From Novosphingobium sp. Chol11 (lineage in GTDB: Bacteria; Pseudomonadota; Alphaproteobacteria; Sphingomonadales; Sphingomonadaceae): 64,000 nt of DNA. The stretch is taken from contig NZ_OBMU01000001.1 in the NCBI RefSeq assembly GCF_900218065.1, positions 1,024,894 to 1,088,893 on the forward strand, read 5' to 3'. The position numbers and the translations under genes were made by a program. The notes under the pieces are model-generated. The model saw only the letters and a program-made list of their open reading frames with translations, did no database searches and was not told the origin of the DNA. Each line of letters opens with the position of its first letter. Position 1 is the stretch's first letter. This document shows, one piece after another, positions 35,493 to 44,869 of this stretch.

Positions 35493-37457
35493 TCAAAAAT
35501 CGGGGGATCGTCCAAACGGGATTACGCGCTCAGCAGAGGACTCATGACGGGCAATAGACAGCATGCGGGCCAGTTCAGCTTGCTTGAAGGGCTTGTCGAG
35601 CCGCAACCGCTTGGTGGCGTGCGGCGGCAGTTCGGCATAGCCCGTGATGATGATGACGGGTAGACCCGGATGAATTTCATCCAGCGCATCGGCCAGCTGC
35701 GCGCCTGTCATATTGGGCATGGCGTGGTCGGTGATGACAAGGTCTACCTCGCCTTCGGCCAGCATGCGCAGCGCGTCCGCGCCGGAACCAGCCTGAAATA
35801 CCGTATGTCCCAACTCCTCCAGCATACCTGCGGTGTTCGTCAGCACCAGGTCGTCATCATCGACGGCCAATATGACCAAGGGTTGATCGCTCAGGGTGAG
35901 GATGGACGGGGCGGGACGTTCCTCATCCGTCGCATTTGCATCCTCTTTGGCGACAGGGAGCCAAAGCGAGACAGTCGTGCCGCTCCCGCGCTCGCTTGAG
36001 ATGATCAGCGATCCACCGCATTGCTCAGCAAAGCCGTGGACCATGGACAGGCCCAAGCCAGTTCCCTTGCCAATCCCCTTGGTGGTGAAGAAAGGCTCCC
36101 GGGCGCGCGCGAGCGTATCCTCATCCATCCCTTCCCCTTCATCGATGACGGAGAGGCGTACATAATGTCCGGTAGGCAGGTCAGGCCGCTGTTCTGCCAG
36201 CAAATGGGCTTCGGCGCCTTCGACAATGATCCGGCCGCCACCCGGCATGGCATCACGTGCATTGACGGCCAAATTCAGCAACGCCAGTTCTAGTTGCGCC
36301 GGATCAGCATGCGCCGAACTGAGCGAAAGGGGAAAGCGGGTTTCGATCGTGACCGTCGATCCCAGAGTGGATTTCAATAGTCCGGCCATGTTCCGGACCA
36401 GCGCGATGCAGTCGACGCTGCCAAGTTTCAGTTCCTGACGCCGCGCGAACGCCAGCATGCGTTGGGTCAAGGTGGCGCCTCGATCCGCTGCCGTCATGGC
36501 ATTGTCGATGTAGCGTGAAATGTCGCCCCCGGTTTCGAGCCGCTGCCTCGCCAAATCCAGACTTCCGACGATGACGGCGAGCAGGTTATTGAAGTCGTGG
36601 GCGACGCCGCCCGTCAGCTTGCCGATCGCGTCCATCTTCTGGGACTGGAAGATGGCTTCCCGCGCTTCTTCCAAAGCCAACTGGGTTTCGCGCCGTTCGG
36701 TGAGGTCGCGTGTGATCTTTGCAAAGCCTATCAGCTCACCCATGGGGCTGCGAATGGCGTCGATAACGACATTGGCCCAAAAGCGCGAGCCATCCTTGCG
36801 AATGCGCCAGCCTTCCGCTTCGAACCGGCCCTCTCTCGACGCAGTCTCCAAGGCGCGGGAGGGAATTCCGGCCATCCGATCTTCTTCGGAATAGAAGCGG
36901 GAGAAATTCTGGCCTAGGATTTCGTCGGCGGTATAGCCCTTGAACCGTGCTGCTCCGGCATTCCAGCTGGTTATCGTGCCGACAGCGTCAAGCATGTAGA
37001 TGGCGTAGTCGGTTACGCTTTCGACCAGCAGGCGAAATCGTTCCTCGCTCGCCTTCAATGCATCTTCCGCAGCGCGGCGTTCCGTTAGATCGCGTGTAAC
37101 CTTGGCAAAACCTATCAACGTGCCGCCGGGATCCCGGATCGGATCGATGACGACGCTGGCCCAGAACCTGCCTCCGTCCTTGCGTACGCGCCATCCTTCG
37201 GCTTCGAACCGGCCATCCCGCTCGGCTGTTTCCAGTGCGAGAGCGGGAATGCCCGCTGCCTGATCTTCCGGTGTGTAGAAGCGGGAAAAGTGCTGACCAA
37301 CGATTTCGTCGGCCTCATATCCCTTGAACCTGCGCGCGCCTGCATTCCAGCTGACGATCGTGCCATTGGTCGAAAGCATGTAGATCGCGTAGTCAGTGAC
37401 GCTCTGGACAAGCAACTCGAAGCGGTTTCCAGAGAACTCCGGCGCCGCCGTGCTCAT
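35493..37457 (-). CDS. Hybrid sensor histidine kinase with two PAS domains and a receiver
   Basis: This 654-residue soluble kinase has two very similar PAS/PAC modules at about 12-130 and 140-260. Both contain VTDYAIYML, SWNAGAxRFKGYxADEI and RFEAEGWRxRKDGxRFW. A HisKA domain follows (GGVAHDFNNLLAV, with the phosphoacceptor His), then HATPase (LLNLAVNARDAM, GTGLGLSMVHG) and a C-terminal receiver (ITDHAMPNMTG with the Asp). It would sense a small ligand, redox or light cue through PAS. A candidate EcfG-like promoter lies 40 bases upstream. It is a stand-alone gene. Confidence 0.92.
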   Translation of the reverse strand: MSTAAPEFSGNRFELLVQSVTDYAIYMLSTNGTIVSWNAGARRFKGYEADEIVGQHFSRFYTPEDQAAGIPALALETAERDGRFEAEGWRVRKDGGRFWASVVIDPIRDPGGTLIGFAKVTRDLTERRAAEDALKASEERFRLLVESVTDYAIYMLDAVGTITSWNAGAARFKGYTADEILGQNFSRFYSEEDRMAGIPSRALETASREGRFEAEGWRIRKDGSRFWANVVIDAIRSPMGELIGFAKITRDLTERRETQLALEEAREAIFQSQKMDAIGKLTGGVAHDFNNLLAVIVGSLDLARQRLETGGDISRYIDNAMTAADRGATLTQRMLAFARRQELKLGSVDCIALVRNMAGLLKSTLGSTVTIETRFPLSLSSAHADPAQLELALLNLAVNARDAMPGGGRIIVEGAEAHLLAEQRPDLPTGHYVRLSVIDEGEGMDEDTLARAREPFFTTKGIGKGTGLGLSMVHGFAEQCGGSLIISSERGSGTTVSLWLPVAKEDANATDEERPAPSILTLSDQPLVILAVDDDDLVLTNTAGMLEELGHTVFQAGSGADALRMLAEGEVDLVITDHAMPNMTGAQLADALDEIHPGLPVIIITGYAELPPHATKRLRLDKPFKQAELARMLSIARHESSAERVIPFGRSPDF

Positions 37458-37497
37458 AATTTCCCCATTAAGTTATTCTATCTTCTCGAATCCATCA

Positions 37498-37522
37498 AAC
37501 ACGCCGGATCGTCCATCGTTCC
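37498..37522 (-). promoter_or_regulatory. Possible EcfG (general stress) promoter of the PAS kinase gene
   Basis: On the minus strand GGAAC (37518-37522) is separated by 16 bases from TGTT (37498-37501). The alphaproteobacterial EcfG consensus is GGAAC, 16-17 bases, CGTT, so one -10 base differs. The start codon is about 40 bases further on. This is a motif match only. Confidence 0.3.
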
Positions 37523-37675
37523 GTTAGCGAACCGCTTTGTAATGCGGCATCAGCCATCCCACTATTAATTAAAGCATATTTTTCCACGTTTGAGGGAGTT
37601 GAAGGTCGGACCGCTTGAAATTGAGGTTCCAGGTCGTTGACCTTGCAATGTTCAGCGGCTAATTCCCGGCAGCGC

Positions 37676-37749
37676 GCGGGTGTAGCTCAATGGTAGAGCA
37701 TTTGCTTCCCAAGCAAGTGACGAGGGTTCGATTCCCTTCACCCGCTCCA
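37676..37749 (+). tRNA. tRNA-Gly (anticodon CCC)
   Basis: Acceptor GCGGGTG pairs fully with CACCCGC, the discriminator is T, and CCA (37747-37749) is encoded. The D arm is GCTCAATGGTAGAGC. The anticodon stem TTTGC/GCAAG encloses TTCCCAA, giving anticodon CCC, which reads GGG. The T loop is GTTCGATTC. It is 74 bases long with no variable-loop irregularity. Confidence 0.95.
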
Positions 37750-37761
37750 TGTCGTCCATCA

Positions 37762-38298
37762 TCAACCGACCTGCCGCTTGGCGAGCTTTCGCGCCAGGGT
37801 GCGGCGATGCATACCGAGGCGGCGGGCCGCTTCGGATATGTTGAAGTCGCTGTCCTTCAGCACTTCATGGATATGTTCCCACTCGAGCGTCTTGATCGAT
37901 GTCGGACGCGGGGCGAGGGGCGTCGATGGATCGCCAGAGGAGCGGGCGAATGCCGCTTCGATGTCATCGGTATTTGAAGGCTTGGCGAGATAATGGGATG
38001 CGCCGAGCTTGATCGCTTCGACGGCTGTCGCGATGCTGGCAAAACCTGTGAGGACGACGATCAGCGTCTCGGGATCATGGGCGTGGAGGGTCTGGACGCA
38101 GACGAGGCCGGATTCTGCGCCGAGCTTTAAATCGACTACCGCAAATTGAGGCTGATGCTGTTCGAGCAGCGTCACGAGCGCTGCGTGGCTGTCGGCGGTC
38201 AGGACTTGGTAGCCGCGCCGCTCGAAGGACCGCTTGAGGGTTTTGACAAAAGCCTCGTCGTCTTCGACCAGGATGAGCAGCCGGTCATCTGCCATCAT
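37762..38298 (-). CDS. regA: Redox response regulator RegA/PrrA/ActR family
   Basis: This 178-residue protein has a receiver domain (EDDEAF, Asp in AVVDLKLGAESG, Lys in YLAKPS) and then a proline-bearing linker. The C-terminal Fis-type helix-turn-helix has FNISEAARRLGMHRRTLARKLAKR, the RegA/PrrA/ActR recognition region. It regulates energy genes (quinol and cytochrome oxidases, carbon and nitrogen fixation) in other alphaproteobacteria. It overlaps regB by four bases. Adjacency to cyo fits a control loop. Confidence 0.92.
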   Translation of the reverse strand: MMADDRLLILVEDDEAFVKTLKRSFERRGYQVLTADSHAALVTLLEQHQPQFAVVDLKLGAESGLVCVQTLHAHDPETLIVVLTGFASIATAVEAIKLGASHYLAKPSNTDDIEAAFARSSGDPSTPLAPRPTSIKTLEWEHIHEVLKDSDFNISEAARRLGMHRRTLARKLAKRQVG

Positions 38299-39611
38299 CG
38301 TGACTCCTCCAATCCGACGGTGCTTAATGGAAGGCGGAGCAGGACAAGTGCGCCGCCGTCCGCGCCGTTGCTGGCGGATACATTGCCGCCGAGTTTACGC
38401 ACCACGTTCACGACCAGGAAGAGGCCAAGGCCGCTGCCTTGCTTCCCCTTGCTCGAACGGTAGGGCTTGCCGAAATCGGCGAGCATCTGTTCGCTGAACC
38501 CCTTGCCATTGTCACGAACGGCGATGTTGAGCGATGTGCTGTCGCGCCCGACCAGAAGATCGATATAGGTGGCGCCAGCTTCGCGGGCGTTGTCGAGCAG
38601 ATTTGTGATGGCCTGGCGAATAACGGGATCGGCGATGATGCGGGGATAATCGTGGGGGCCGAAATCGCAGCGGAGGGGAATTCCGGGATTTGTGGAGCGC
38701 CAGCTTTGGGCGATTTCAAGAAGGAAGTCGCGAATTGGCGTGACTTTTGGAGCTTCGCCCCGGGCTTCTCCTGAGGAAATGAGAATGCCTGTCAATATCT
38801 GTTTGCAGCGTTGGACGGCGGTCTGCATTTCGCCGACCTCTTCGAGAAGGGAAGGGTGGGCGATGATTTCGGGCATGTGGCGCCAGTCGCCCAGCACGAC
38901 GGCGAGCTGGGAGAGGGGGGTGCCGAGTTCGTGGGCGGCGCCGGATGCGAGGAGGCCCATGCGGACGATATGTTCTTCCTCAGCGGCTTGCTGGCGCAAC
39001 TGGGCGAGATAGGCCTCGCGCGCCTGAAGGTTGCGGGTCATGCGGCTCATGAAGAGGACCAGCAGCACCGCGATCATGGCGAGGCAGATCCAGGTCCCGA
39101 GAATATGCAGATCGAAGAGGCGCCCCTCCAGCGCATCGGTAAGATCCAGCGGCCGATAGACGAGAGACAGCATCGCGGCGCAGAGCAGGGACAGGAGAAC
39201 GATGCCCCAGATGCTCCAGCGATCGAGCAGGACGGCGCCGAGCGCCACCTGGAGAAGGTAGAGCGCGATGAAGGGATTGGTCGCGCCGCCGCTGAGATAC
39301 AGCTGGGTGGTAAGCAACAGCACGTCGAAGACGAGCGCCAGGAACAGCTCTGCACGGGCCACATCGGTCCGGCGGCGCAGCGTGGCGAAGGTCGCGATAT
39401 TGACGGCCGCCGCGATCGAGGCGACGAGCAGCATGGCGGCAACGGGCAAGCGGATGCCCATGGCCCAATGCACAAAAAGGATGGTGGCGACTTGCCCTGC
39501 TATGGCGATCCAGCGAAGCTGGGCGAGCAGCGCCATATTCTTGCGCCCGGCGGCATCCGCAGGCCATTGGCCGGGGAGCAGGCGGGCGCCGGTGGACAGC
39601 CACCCTTTCAA
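38295..39611 (-). CDS. regB: Redox-sensing histidine kinase RegB/PrrB/ActS family
   Basis: The start is inferred at TTG 39611, overlapping the SURF1 stop, with a purine-rich ribosome site; this gives 438 residues. Six membrane helices precede the kinase. The RegB heptapeptide GGxxNPF, associated with quinone sensing, is present (GGATNPF). The H-box is ELGTPLSQLAV, and the redox-active cysteine region (QRCKQILTGIL) is also there. HATPase motifs follow. It autophosphorylates under low redox and signals to RegA. Confidence 0.92.
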   Translation of the reverse strand: MKGWLSTGARLLPGQWPADAAGRKNMALLAQLRWIAIAGQVATILFVHWAMGIRLPVAAMLLVASIAAAVNIATFATLRRRTDVARAELFLALVFDVLLLTTQLYLSGGATNPFIALYLLQVALGAVLLDRWSIWGIVLLSLLCAAMLSLVYRPLDLTDALEGRLFDLHILGTWICLAMIAVLLVLFMSRMTRNLQAREAYLAQLRQQAAEEEHIVRMGLLASGAAHELGTPLSQLAVVLGDWRHMPEIIAHPSLLEEVGEMQTAVQRCKQILTGILISSGEARGEAPKVTPIRDFLLEIAQSWRSTNPGIPLRCDFGPHDYPRIIADPVIRQAITNLLDNAREAGATYIDLLVGRDSTSLNIAVRDNGKGFSEQMLADFGKPYRSSKGKQGSGLGLFLVVNVVRKLGGNVSASNGADGGALVLLRLPLSTVGLEESR

Positions 39612-40324
39612 GACCGTCTTTCCTTCCACAACTGGCGCATGACGAAGATGTACGCGCCAGCCGCCATCGCCGCCAGCGCGAACCATGTAAGGGCGTAGGA
39701 AAGATGGCTGTTGGGGAAGGTGAGGACGGTAAGGCCGCCCACAGGTAGCGATGCCGGAGAACCGCTGCGTTCGGCGTCGATGAAATAATTGGCGACCGGC
39801 GGGCGAAGCTGACGCGCGCGGGCAATGGCCGCCACATCGCGCGAATACCAGCGGTTTGCGGCAGGATCGTTGGAGCGCAGGAAGCCGCCGCCCGGCTCGC
39901 TAAGCCGCATCAGCCCGGTTACGCGGACTTGCCCGCCGGGCCTGGAAAAGCGGGCGCGAGCCTCCGGCGGCACGAAGCCGCGGTTGACGAGCAGGGTGAA
40001 GCCGCAATCCGTGACGAGCGGGGTCAGGACCCAAAAGCCTGCGCCGCGCGCGGTCGATGCCTGCACCAGAGTCGCGTGGCCGTGCAGGAACCGGCCAGTC
40101 ACGATCACGCGGCGATAGGCGTCATCGCCGCTGGCCGAAGGAGGAGCGGGGACGGGCGCTGCATGGACGCGGCTTTCGACCTTTTCGATCAGGTCACGCT
40201 TCCATGCGAGGCGATTCACTTGCCAAAGCCCCAAGCTGACCAGCCCCGCGACCGCAAGAAGCGCGGCCATCGAGAACAGGATCAGGAACCCCGCCGAGCC
40301 ACGGCGGGGCGGATGGTCTGTCAC
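39608..40324 (-). CDS. SURF1-family cytochrome oxidase assembly protein
   Basis: This 238-residue protein has one helix at each end (about residues 14-32 and 212-230) and the SURF1 core between them: GLWQVNRLAWKRDLIEKVESR and TPLVTDCGFTLLVNRGFVPPEAR. It assists haem insertion into haem-copper oxidases. It overlaps cyoD and regB, forming a continuous leftward unit. Confidence 0.92.
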   Translation of the reverse strand: MTDHPPRRGSAGFLILFSMAALLAVAGLVSLGLWQVNRLAWKRDLIEKVESRVHAAPVPAPPSASGDDAYRRVIVTGRFLHGHATLVQASTARGAGFWVLTPLVTDCGFTLLVNRGFVPPEARARFSRPGGQVRVTGLMRLSEPGGGFLRSNDPAANRWYSRDVAAIARARQLRPPVANYFIDAERSGSPASLPVGGLTVLTFPNSHLSYALTWFALAAMAAGAYIFVMRQLWKERRS

Positions 40325-40713
40325 GGCATCTGGCTCATGTCATGCACGCTCATATCCTGCATCTGCGGCATCATATTGTGATTGAGGTGATACATGACCC
40401 AGATGGAGCCGGCGAGCGTGATGACGACCAGCACGATCGTGAAGATCAGCGCCAGCATCGTCCAGCCGCCTTCCGACCGAGTATTCATGTGCAGGAAGTA
40501 GATCATGTGCACCAGGATCTGAACGACCGCGAAGCCCATGATGGTGAAGGCGGTCAGTTGCGGATCGCCCAGCACCCCGGTCATGACGAGCCAGAAGGGG
40601 ATGGCCGTCAGGATGACCGACAGGCCGAACCCGATCATGTAGCTGCCGAAGGTGCCATGGGCAGGCGCCTGCCCATGATGATCGTCGTGATGGCTGTGGC
40701 CGTGCGCGCTCAT
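40321..40713 (-). CDS. cyoD: bo3-type quinol oxidase subunit IV
   Basis: The start at ATG 40713 ([14 protein letters not shown]) overlaps cyoC by four bases and gives 130 residues. Three membrane helices are visible, as is the subunit IV pattern [17 protein letters not shown] and [14 protein letters not shown] histidine-rich N-terminus and a methionine-rich C-terminus are unusual extras. It supports assembly of the quinol oxidase. Confidence 0.93.
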   Translation of the reverse strand: MSAHGHSHHDDHHGQAPAHGTFGSYMIGFGLSVILTAIPFWLVMTGVLGDPQLTAFTIMGFAVVQILVHMIYFLHMNTRSEGGWTMLALIFTIVLVVITLAGSIWVMYHLNHNMMPQMQDMSVHDMSQMP

Positions 40714-41354
40714 CGCAGCATCCCCATGAGATAGACGAAGGTGAAGACGCCGATCCAGACGACGTCGAGGAAGTGCCAGAACATGCTGAGGCACATCAGG
40801 CGGCGCTGGTTGGCGGGGATCAGGCCCTTTTTCGCGACCTGCGCCATCAGCGTCACCAGCCAGATGATGCCGAAGGTGACGTGCAGGCCGTGCGTGCCGA
40901 CCAGCGCGAAGAAGGCCGACAGGAAGCCCGACCGCATCGGGGTCGCGCCTTCATGGATGAGGTGGGCGAATTCGTAGAGCTCGATGCCGAGGAAGGCGAG
41001 GCCGAACAGTCCGGTGATGGCCAGCCAGCCCTGCGTAGCAGCCACCCGGTTCTTTTCCATCGCCAGCATGGCAAAGCCATAGGTGATGGACGAGAAGAGC
41101 AGCATCGCTGTGTTGAGGGCCACCAGCGGCAGGTCGAACAGATCCTTGGGGCCTGGACCCGCCGCATAATTGCCGCCGAGGACCGCATAGGTCGCGAATA
41201 GGCAGGCGAAGATGAGGCAGTCGCTCATCAGGTAGATCCAGAAGCCCAGCATGGTGCTGGACCCTTCCGGATGATGAGGCTCATGTTCCAGGTGGAAGAG
41301 CGGATTGCCGTCCTTGTCGAGGAAAGCGGCGTCTACGGTAGGTGCGCTTGCCAT
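40710..41354 (-). CDS. cyoC: bo3-type quinol oxidase subunit III
   Basis: ATG 41354 gives 214 residues with five helices. The [22 protein letters not shown] start and [19 protein letters not shown] end are typical. The HGLHVTFGI segment is also present. The start lies 4 bases after the cyoB stop. Confidence 0.95.
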   Translation of the reverse strand: MASAPTVDAAFLDKDGNPLFHLEHEPHHPEGSSTMLGFWIYLMSDCLIFACLFATYAVLGGNYAAGPGPKDLFDLPLVALNTAMLLFSSITYGFAMLAMEKNRVAATQGWLAITGLFGLAFLGIELYEFAHLIHEGATPMRSGFLSAFFALVGTHGLHVTFGIIWLVTLMAQVAKKGLIPANQRRLMCLSMFWHFLDVVWIGVFTFVYLMGMLR

Positions 41355-41358
41355 GGTG

Positions 41359-43377
41359 TTAGCCCTGCATCGCGAGACTGCGCGTGCGCTCGCCCTCTGT
41401 GCTTTCGACCACATCCTCGGGGATGTAGAAGTCGCGCTTGTAGTTGAAGGTGTGGCCGATCGCGACGGCGAGGATGCCGATGAAGCTCAAGCCCGCGAGC
41501 CACCACATGTACCAGATCATGCCGACGCCGAAGGCCACGGAGAGCCCAGCAAGGATGACGCCGGTGCCCGTGTTGCTGGGCATGTGGATCGGTTCAAAGC
41601 CGGAGACAGGACGCTGGTAGCCGCGCTTCTTCATGTCCGCCCATGCATCGCCGTCATGGATGACGGGGGTGAAGGCGAAGTTATAGTCCGGCGGCGGCGA
41701 GCTGGTCGCCCATTCGAGCGTCCGGCCATCCCAGGGATCGCCAGTGGTGTCGCGCAGCTTGTCACGGTTCATGATGCTGACGGCGAACTGGATGAACATG
41801 CAGGCGATGCCGGCCGCGATCATGACGGCGCCAAGCGCGGCGATCTGGAACCAGATCTGCAAGCTTGGATCATCGAACACGCGCATGCGGCGGGTGACGC
41901 CCATCAGGCCCAGGACATAGAGCGGCATGAAGGCCACCCAGAACCCGACGACCCACAGCCAGAAGCTGCGCTTGCCCCACTTGGTCTCCAGCTTGAAGCC
42001 GAACGCCTTTGGCCACCAATAGTTGATTGCCGCGAACAGGCCGAACAGCACGCCGCCGATGATCACATTGTGGAAGTGCGCGATCAGGAACAGCGAGTTG
42101 TGCAGGACGAAGTCGGCAGGTGGCACCGCGAGCAGCACGCCGGTCATGCCGCCGACCACGAAGGTCAGCATGAAGGCGACCGTCCACATCATCGGCAGTT
42201 CAAACCGGATGCGGCCGCGATACATGGTGAACAGCCAGTTGAAGAGCTTGGCCCCGGTCGGGATGGAAATGACCATCGTCGTGATGCCGAAGAAGCTGTT
42301 GACGCTGGCGCCGGAGCCCATGGTGAAGAAGTGGTGCAGCCAGACGAGATAGCTCAAGATAGCGATGACAACCGTCGCATAGACCATCGAGGAATAGCCG
42401 AAGAGGCGCTTCGACGAGAAGGTCGAGGTGACTTCGCTGAACACGCCGAACAGCGGCAGGATGAGGATGTAGACCTCCGGATGGCCCCAGATCCAGATGA
42501 GGTTCACATACATCATGGGATTGCCGCCCATGTCGTTGGTGAAGAAGGCCGTGCCGACATAGCGGTCGAGGCTGAGCAGCGCGAGAACGGCGGTCAGCAC
42601 CGGGAAGGCGGCGACGATCAGGATGTTGGAGCAGAGCGAGGTCCAGACGAAGATCGGGAGCTTCATCATCGACATGCCCGGCGCGCGCATCTTCACGATG
42701 GTCGCGATCAGGTTGACGCCCGATAACAGCGTGCCGATGCCTGCTATCTGAAGGCCCCAGATATAATAATCGACGCCGACCCCTGGACTGTAGGCGATAC
42801 CCGACAGCGGCGGATAGGCGAGCCAGCCGGTGCGCGCGAATTCACCCACGAACAGCGACATCATGGTGATGACAGCGCCCGCCGTCGTCATCCAGAAGCT
42901 GAAATTATTGAGGAAGGGGAAGCTGACGTCGCGGGCGCCGATTTGCAGCGGGACCATATAGTTCATGATCCCGGTGATCATCGGCATTGCGACGAAGAAG
43001 ATCATGATGACGCCGTGCGCCGTGAAGATCTGATCATAATGATGCGCGTTCAGATAGCCTTCGGACCCGTTGAACGCCCATGCCTGTTGCAGGCGCATCA
43101 TGATGGCGTCGGCGAAACCGCGCAGGAACATGATGAGGCCGAGGATCATGTACATGATGCCGATGCGCTTGTGATCGACGGTGGTGAACCAGTCGCGCCA
43201 CAGCCAGCCCCACAGGCGATATTTGGTGACGATGCCAAGGATCGCGACGCCGCCGATCACGACAGCGACGAAGGTGCCCATGACGATCGGTTCATGGACC
43301 GGCACTGCGCTCCAGTCGAGGCGACCGAAGATCAGTTTCCAGATGCCGCTATTTTCGGATGCGGGATGAGGGGACAT
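41359..43377 (-). CDS. cyoB: bo3-type quinol oxidase subunit I
   Basis: The start at ATG 43377 ([13 protein letters not shown]) gives 672 residues, as expected for CyoB. It has about 15 helices. The haem-copper core is clear, with [21 protein letters not shown] (the E of the D-channel, histidine and the cross-linked Tyr), the two later histidines near [11 protein letters not shown], and [13 protein letters not shown]. It reduces O2 with ubiquinol and pumps protons. A palindromic repeat sits between it and cyoA. Confidence 0.97.
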   Translation of the reverse strand: MSPHPASENSGIWKLIFGRLDWSAVPVHEPIVMGTFVAVVIGGVAILGIVTKYRLWGWLWRDWFTTVDHKRIGIMYMILGLIMFLRGFADAIMMRLQQAWAFNGSEGYLNAHHYDQIFTAHGVIMIFFVAMPMITGIMNYMVPLQIGARDVSFPFLNNFSFWMTTAGAVITMMSLFVGEFARTGWLAYPPLSGIAYSPGVGVDYYIWGLQIAGIGTLLSGVNLIATIVKMRAPGMSMMKLPIFVWTSLCSNILIVAAFPVLTAVLALLSLDRYVGTAFFTNDMGGNPMMYVNLIWIWGHPEVYILILPLFGVFSEVTSTFSSKRLFGYSSMVYATVVIAILSYLVWLHHFFTMGSGASVNSFFGITTMVISIPTGAKLFNWLFTMYRGRIRFELPMMWTVAFMLTFVVGGMTGVLLAVPPADFVLHNSLFLIAHFHNVIIGGVLFGLFAAINYWWPKAFGFKLETKWGKRSFWLWVVGFWVAFMPLYVLGLMGVTRRMRVFDDPSLQIWFQIAALGAVMIAAGIACMFIQFAVSIMNRDKLRDTTGDPWDGRTLEWATSSPPPDYNFAFTPVIHDGDAWADMKKRGYQRPVSGFEPIHMPSNTGTGVILAGLSVAFGVGMIWYMWWLAGLSFIGILAVAIGHTFNYKRDFYIPEDVVESTEGERTRSLAMQG

Positions 43378-43438
43378 GGGGTCAGGGCCTTGGTGGGAAT
43401 GGGTGGGGAAGGGAGGTGCGCGACACCCCGCATATTTC

Positions 43439-43527
43439 GTCATGCTGAACTTGTTTCAGCATCCATTGCGCCTTCGAGAATGGAGTCGCGTGTGGAATAA
43501 TGGATCCTGAAACAAGTTCAGGATGAC
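43439..43527. repeat. Palindromic repeat pair between cyoA and cyoB
   Basis: Two 29-base arms, 43439-43467 and 43499-43527, are inverted copies (core CTGAACTTGTTTCAGCATCC and CCTGAAACAAGTTCAGGATG). Two differences between the arms compensate each other within the shorter arm hairpins. It could fold into a long RNA hairpin in the cyoA-cyoB spacer. Repeats with the motif CTGAACTTGTTTCAG are common between genes in sphingomonads. Confidence 0.75.
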
Positions 43528-43551
43528 GGTGGGATGGAGAAGGCATGGCGT

Positions 43552-44703
43552 TCACATTCCCTCATGCCCATGATGACCGCCCGCATGCCCATCGGCATCC
43601 TTCTGTCCGGGCGCTTGGTTGCCTCGTTCGGCAGGCGTGCGCTGTGCGGCTGGCGTCATGCCGGAAGGCTGGGCGATCTCGCCCTTCTTGCCAGGCTCCA
43701 CCGGATGGTAGCCGCCCACGTCGATCGTGCCGTCATGACGCAGCCCTTCGGTGTCATGCGCCGATTCCTTGCCCGCGCCGCCGTGCATGTCGGTCATCAT
43801 GACCTCATCCATGCAGCGCTTGCCGGGCTGGGCGCACATGTTGACTGCGGCGTGGAACAGCTTGGGCTCGACGCCTGCGAAATACATGGGCGGCACCTTT
43901 TCGCTGGGCTGTTCCAGCTTCACATAGGTGGCGCGGTCGAGCTTCGCGTTGCTGGACTTCACCTGCGCGACCCATTTGTCGAACCCGGCCTGGTCCATCG
44001 CCTTGAAGCGGAAGCGCATGTTGGAGAAGCCCGCGCCGGAATAGTTGGCGGAGAAGCCTTCGAAATTGCCCGGTTTGTTGGCGACGGCGTGAAGCACCGT
44101 CTGCATGCCGGGCATGGCGTAGATTTGTCCCGCGAGGGCGGGCACGAAGAAGCTGTTCATGAGCGTCGCGGAGGTGATCTTGAACTCGATCGGCTGATCG
44201 ACGGGCGCGGCGAGTTCGTTCACCGTGGCGATGCCGAGTTCAGGATAGATAAACAGCCATTTCCAATCGAGCGCGACCACTTCGACCTGAAGTCGCTTGG
44301 CGGCGGGATCGACCTTGCGCTCATGATCGATGCGTTCGATCGGGCGGTAGGGATCGAGCAGGTGGGTGCTGGTCCAGGTGATGGCGCCGAGCGCGATGAT
44401 GATCAGCAGCGGGGCTGACCAGATCAGCAGCTCAAGGCTGGTCGAATGGTCCCAATCGGGATCATAATCCTTCGCCTGCGCCTTTTCCCGGTAGCGCCAT
44501 GCGAACCAGATGGTGGTGGCCATCACCGGCAGGATGATGAGCAGCATGAGCAGGGTAGAGATGATGATCAGATCGCGCTGCTGCACTGCGACATCGCCTG
44601 CCGGCGACATGACCACCCAGTTGCACGCGCCGAGCGGCAGCAGCAGCAAGGGCGCGAGTCGGCGCGGAAAAGCTCGGGAAAGGAGGCGAGGACGTGCGGT
44701 CAT
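43552..44703 (-). CDS. cyoA: bo3-type quinol oxidase subunit II
   Basis: ATG 44703 gives 383 residues with a lipoprotein signal peptide (LLLPLGAC); an upstream ATG at 44739 has the better AAGG ribosome site and is an alternative. Two helices (about 43-65, 85-105) precede a cupredoxin domain. The CuA ligand set of cytochrome c oxidase is absent, as expected for quinol oxidases. Motifs include WKWLFIYPELGIATVNELA and the ANYSGAGFSNMRF segment. A long histidine-rich tail (HAGGHHGHEGM) is extra. Confidence 0.94.
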   Translation of the reverse strand: MTARPRLLSRAFPRRLAPLLLLPLGACNWVVMSPAGDVAVQQRDLIIISTLLMLLIILPVMATTIWFAWRYREKAQAKDYDPDWDHSTSLELLIWSAPLLIIIALGAITWTSTHLLDPYRPIERIDHERKVDPAAKRLQVEVVALDWKWLFIYPELGIATVNELAAPVDQPIEFKITSATLMNSFFVPALAGQIYAMPGMQTVLHAVANKPGNFEGFSANYSGAGFSNMRFRFKAMDQAGFDKWVAQVKSSNAKLDRATYVKLEQPSEKVPPMYFAGVEPKLFHAAVNMCAQPGKRCMDEVMMTDMHGGAGKESAHDTEGLRHDGTIDVGGYHPVEPGKKGEIAQPSGMTPAAQRTPAERGNQAPGQKDADGHAGGHHGHEGM

Positions 44704-44869
44704 GATGCCCGCATAAGGGGGTGGAGTGGCGATCGACATTGGACCTTTTGTCCTATCCCCTCGCAGGCGCAAAATAGGGCAATGGCCTTTCGACCACCGG
44801 GGCGATTCGCTATGCTGCAACGATGTTGGGCATGGATCGTTCCCGCAGCATGAAGGCTTGCCCCGACCG

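Noticed and set aside
41305..42726. A 473-residue open frame on the plus strand across cyoC/cyoB
   Set aside because: It is antisense to clear cyo genes. The product is rich in Asp, Glu and His without domain structure, a typical shadow.
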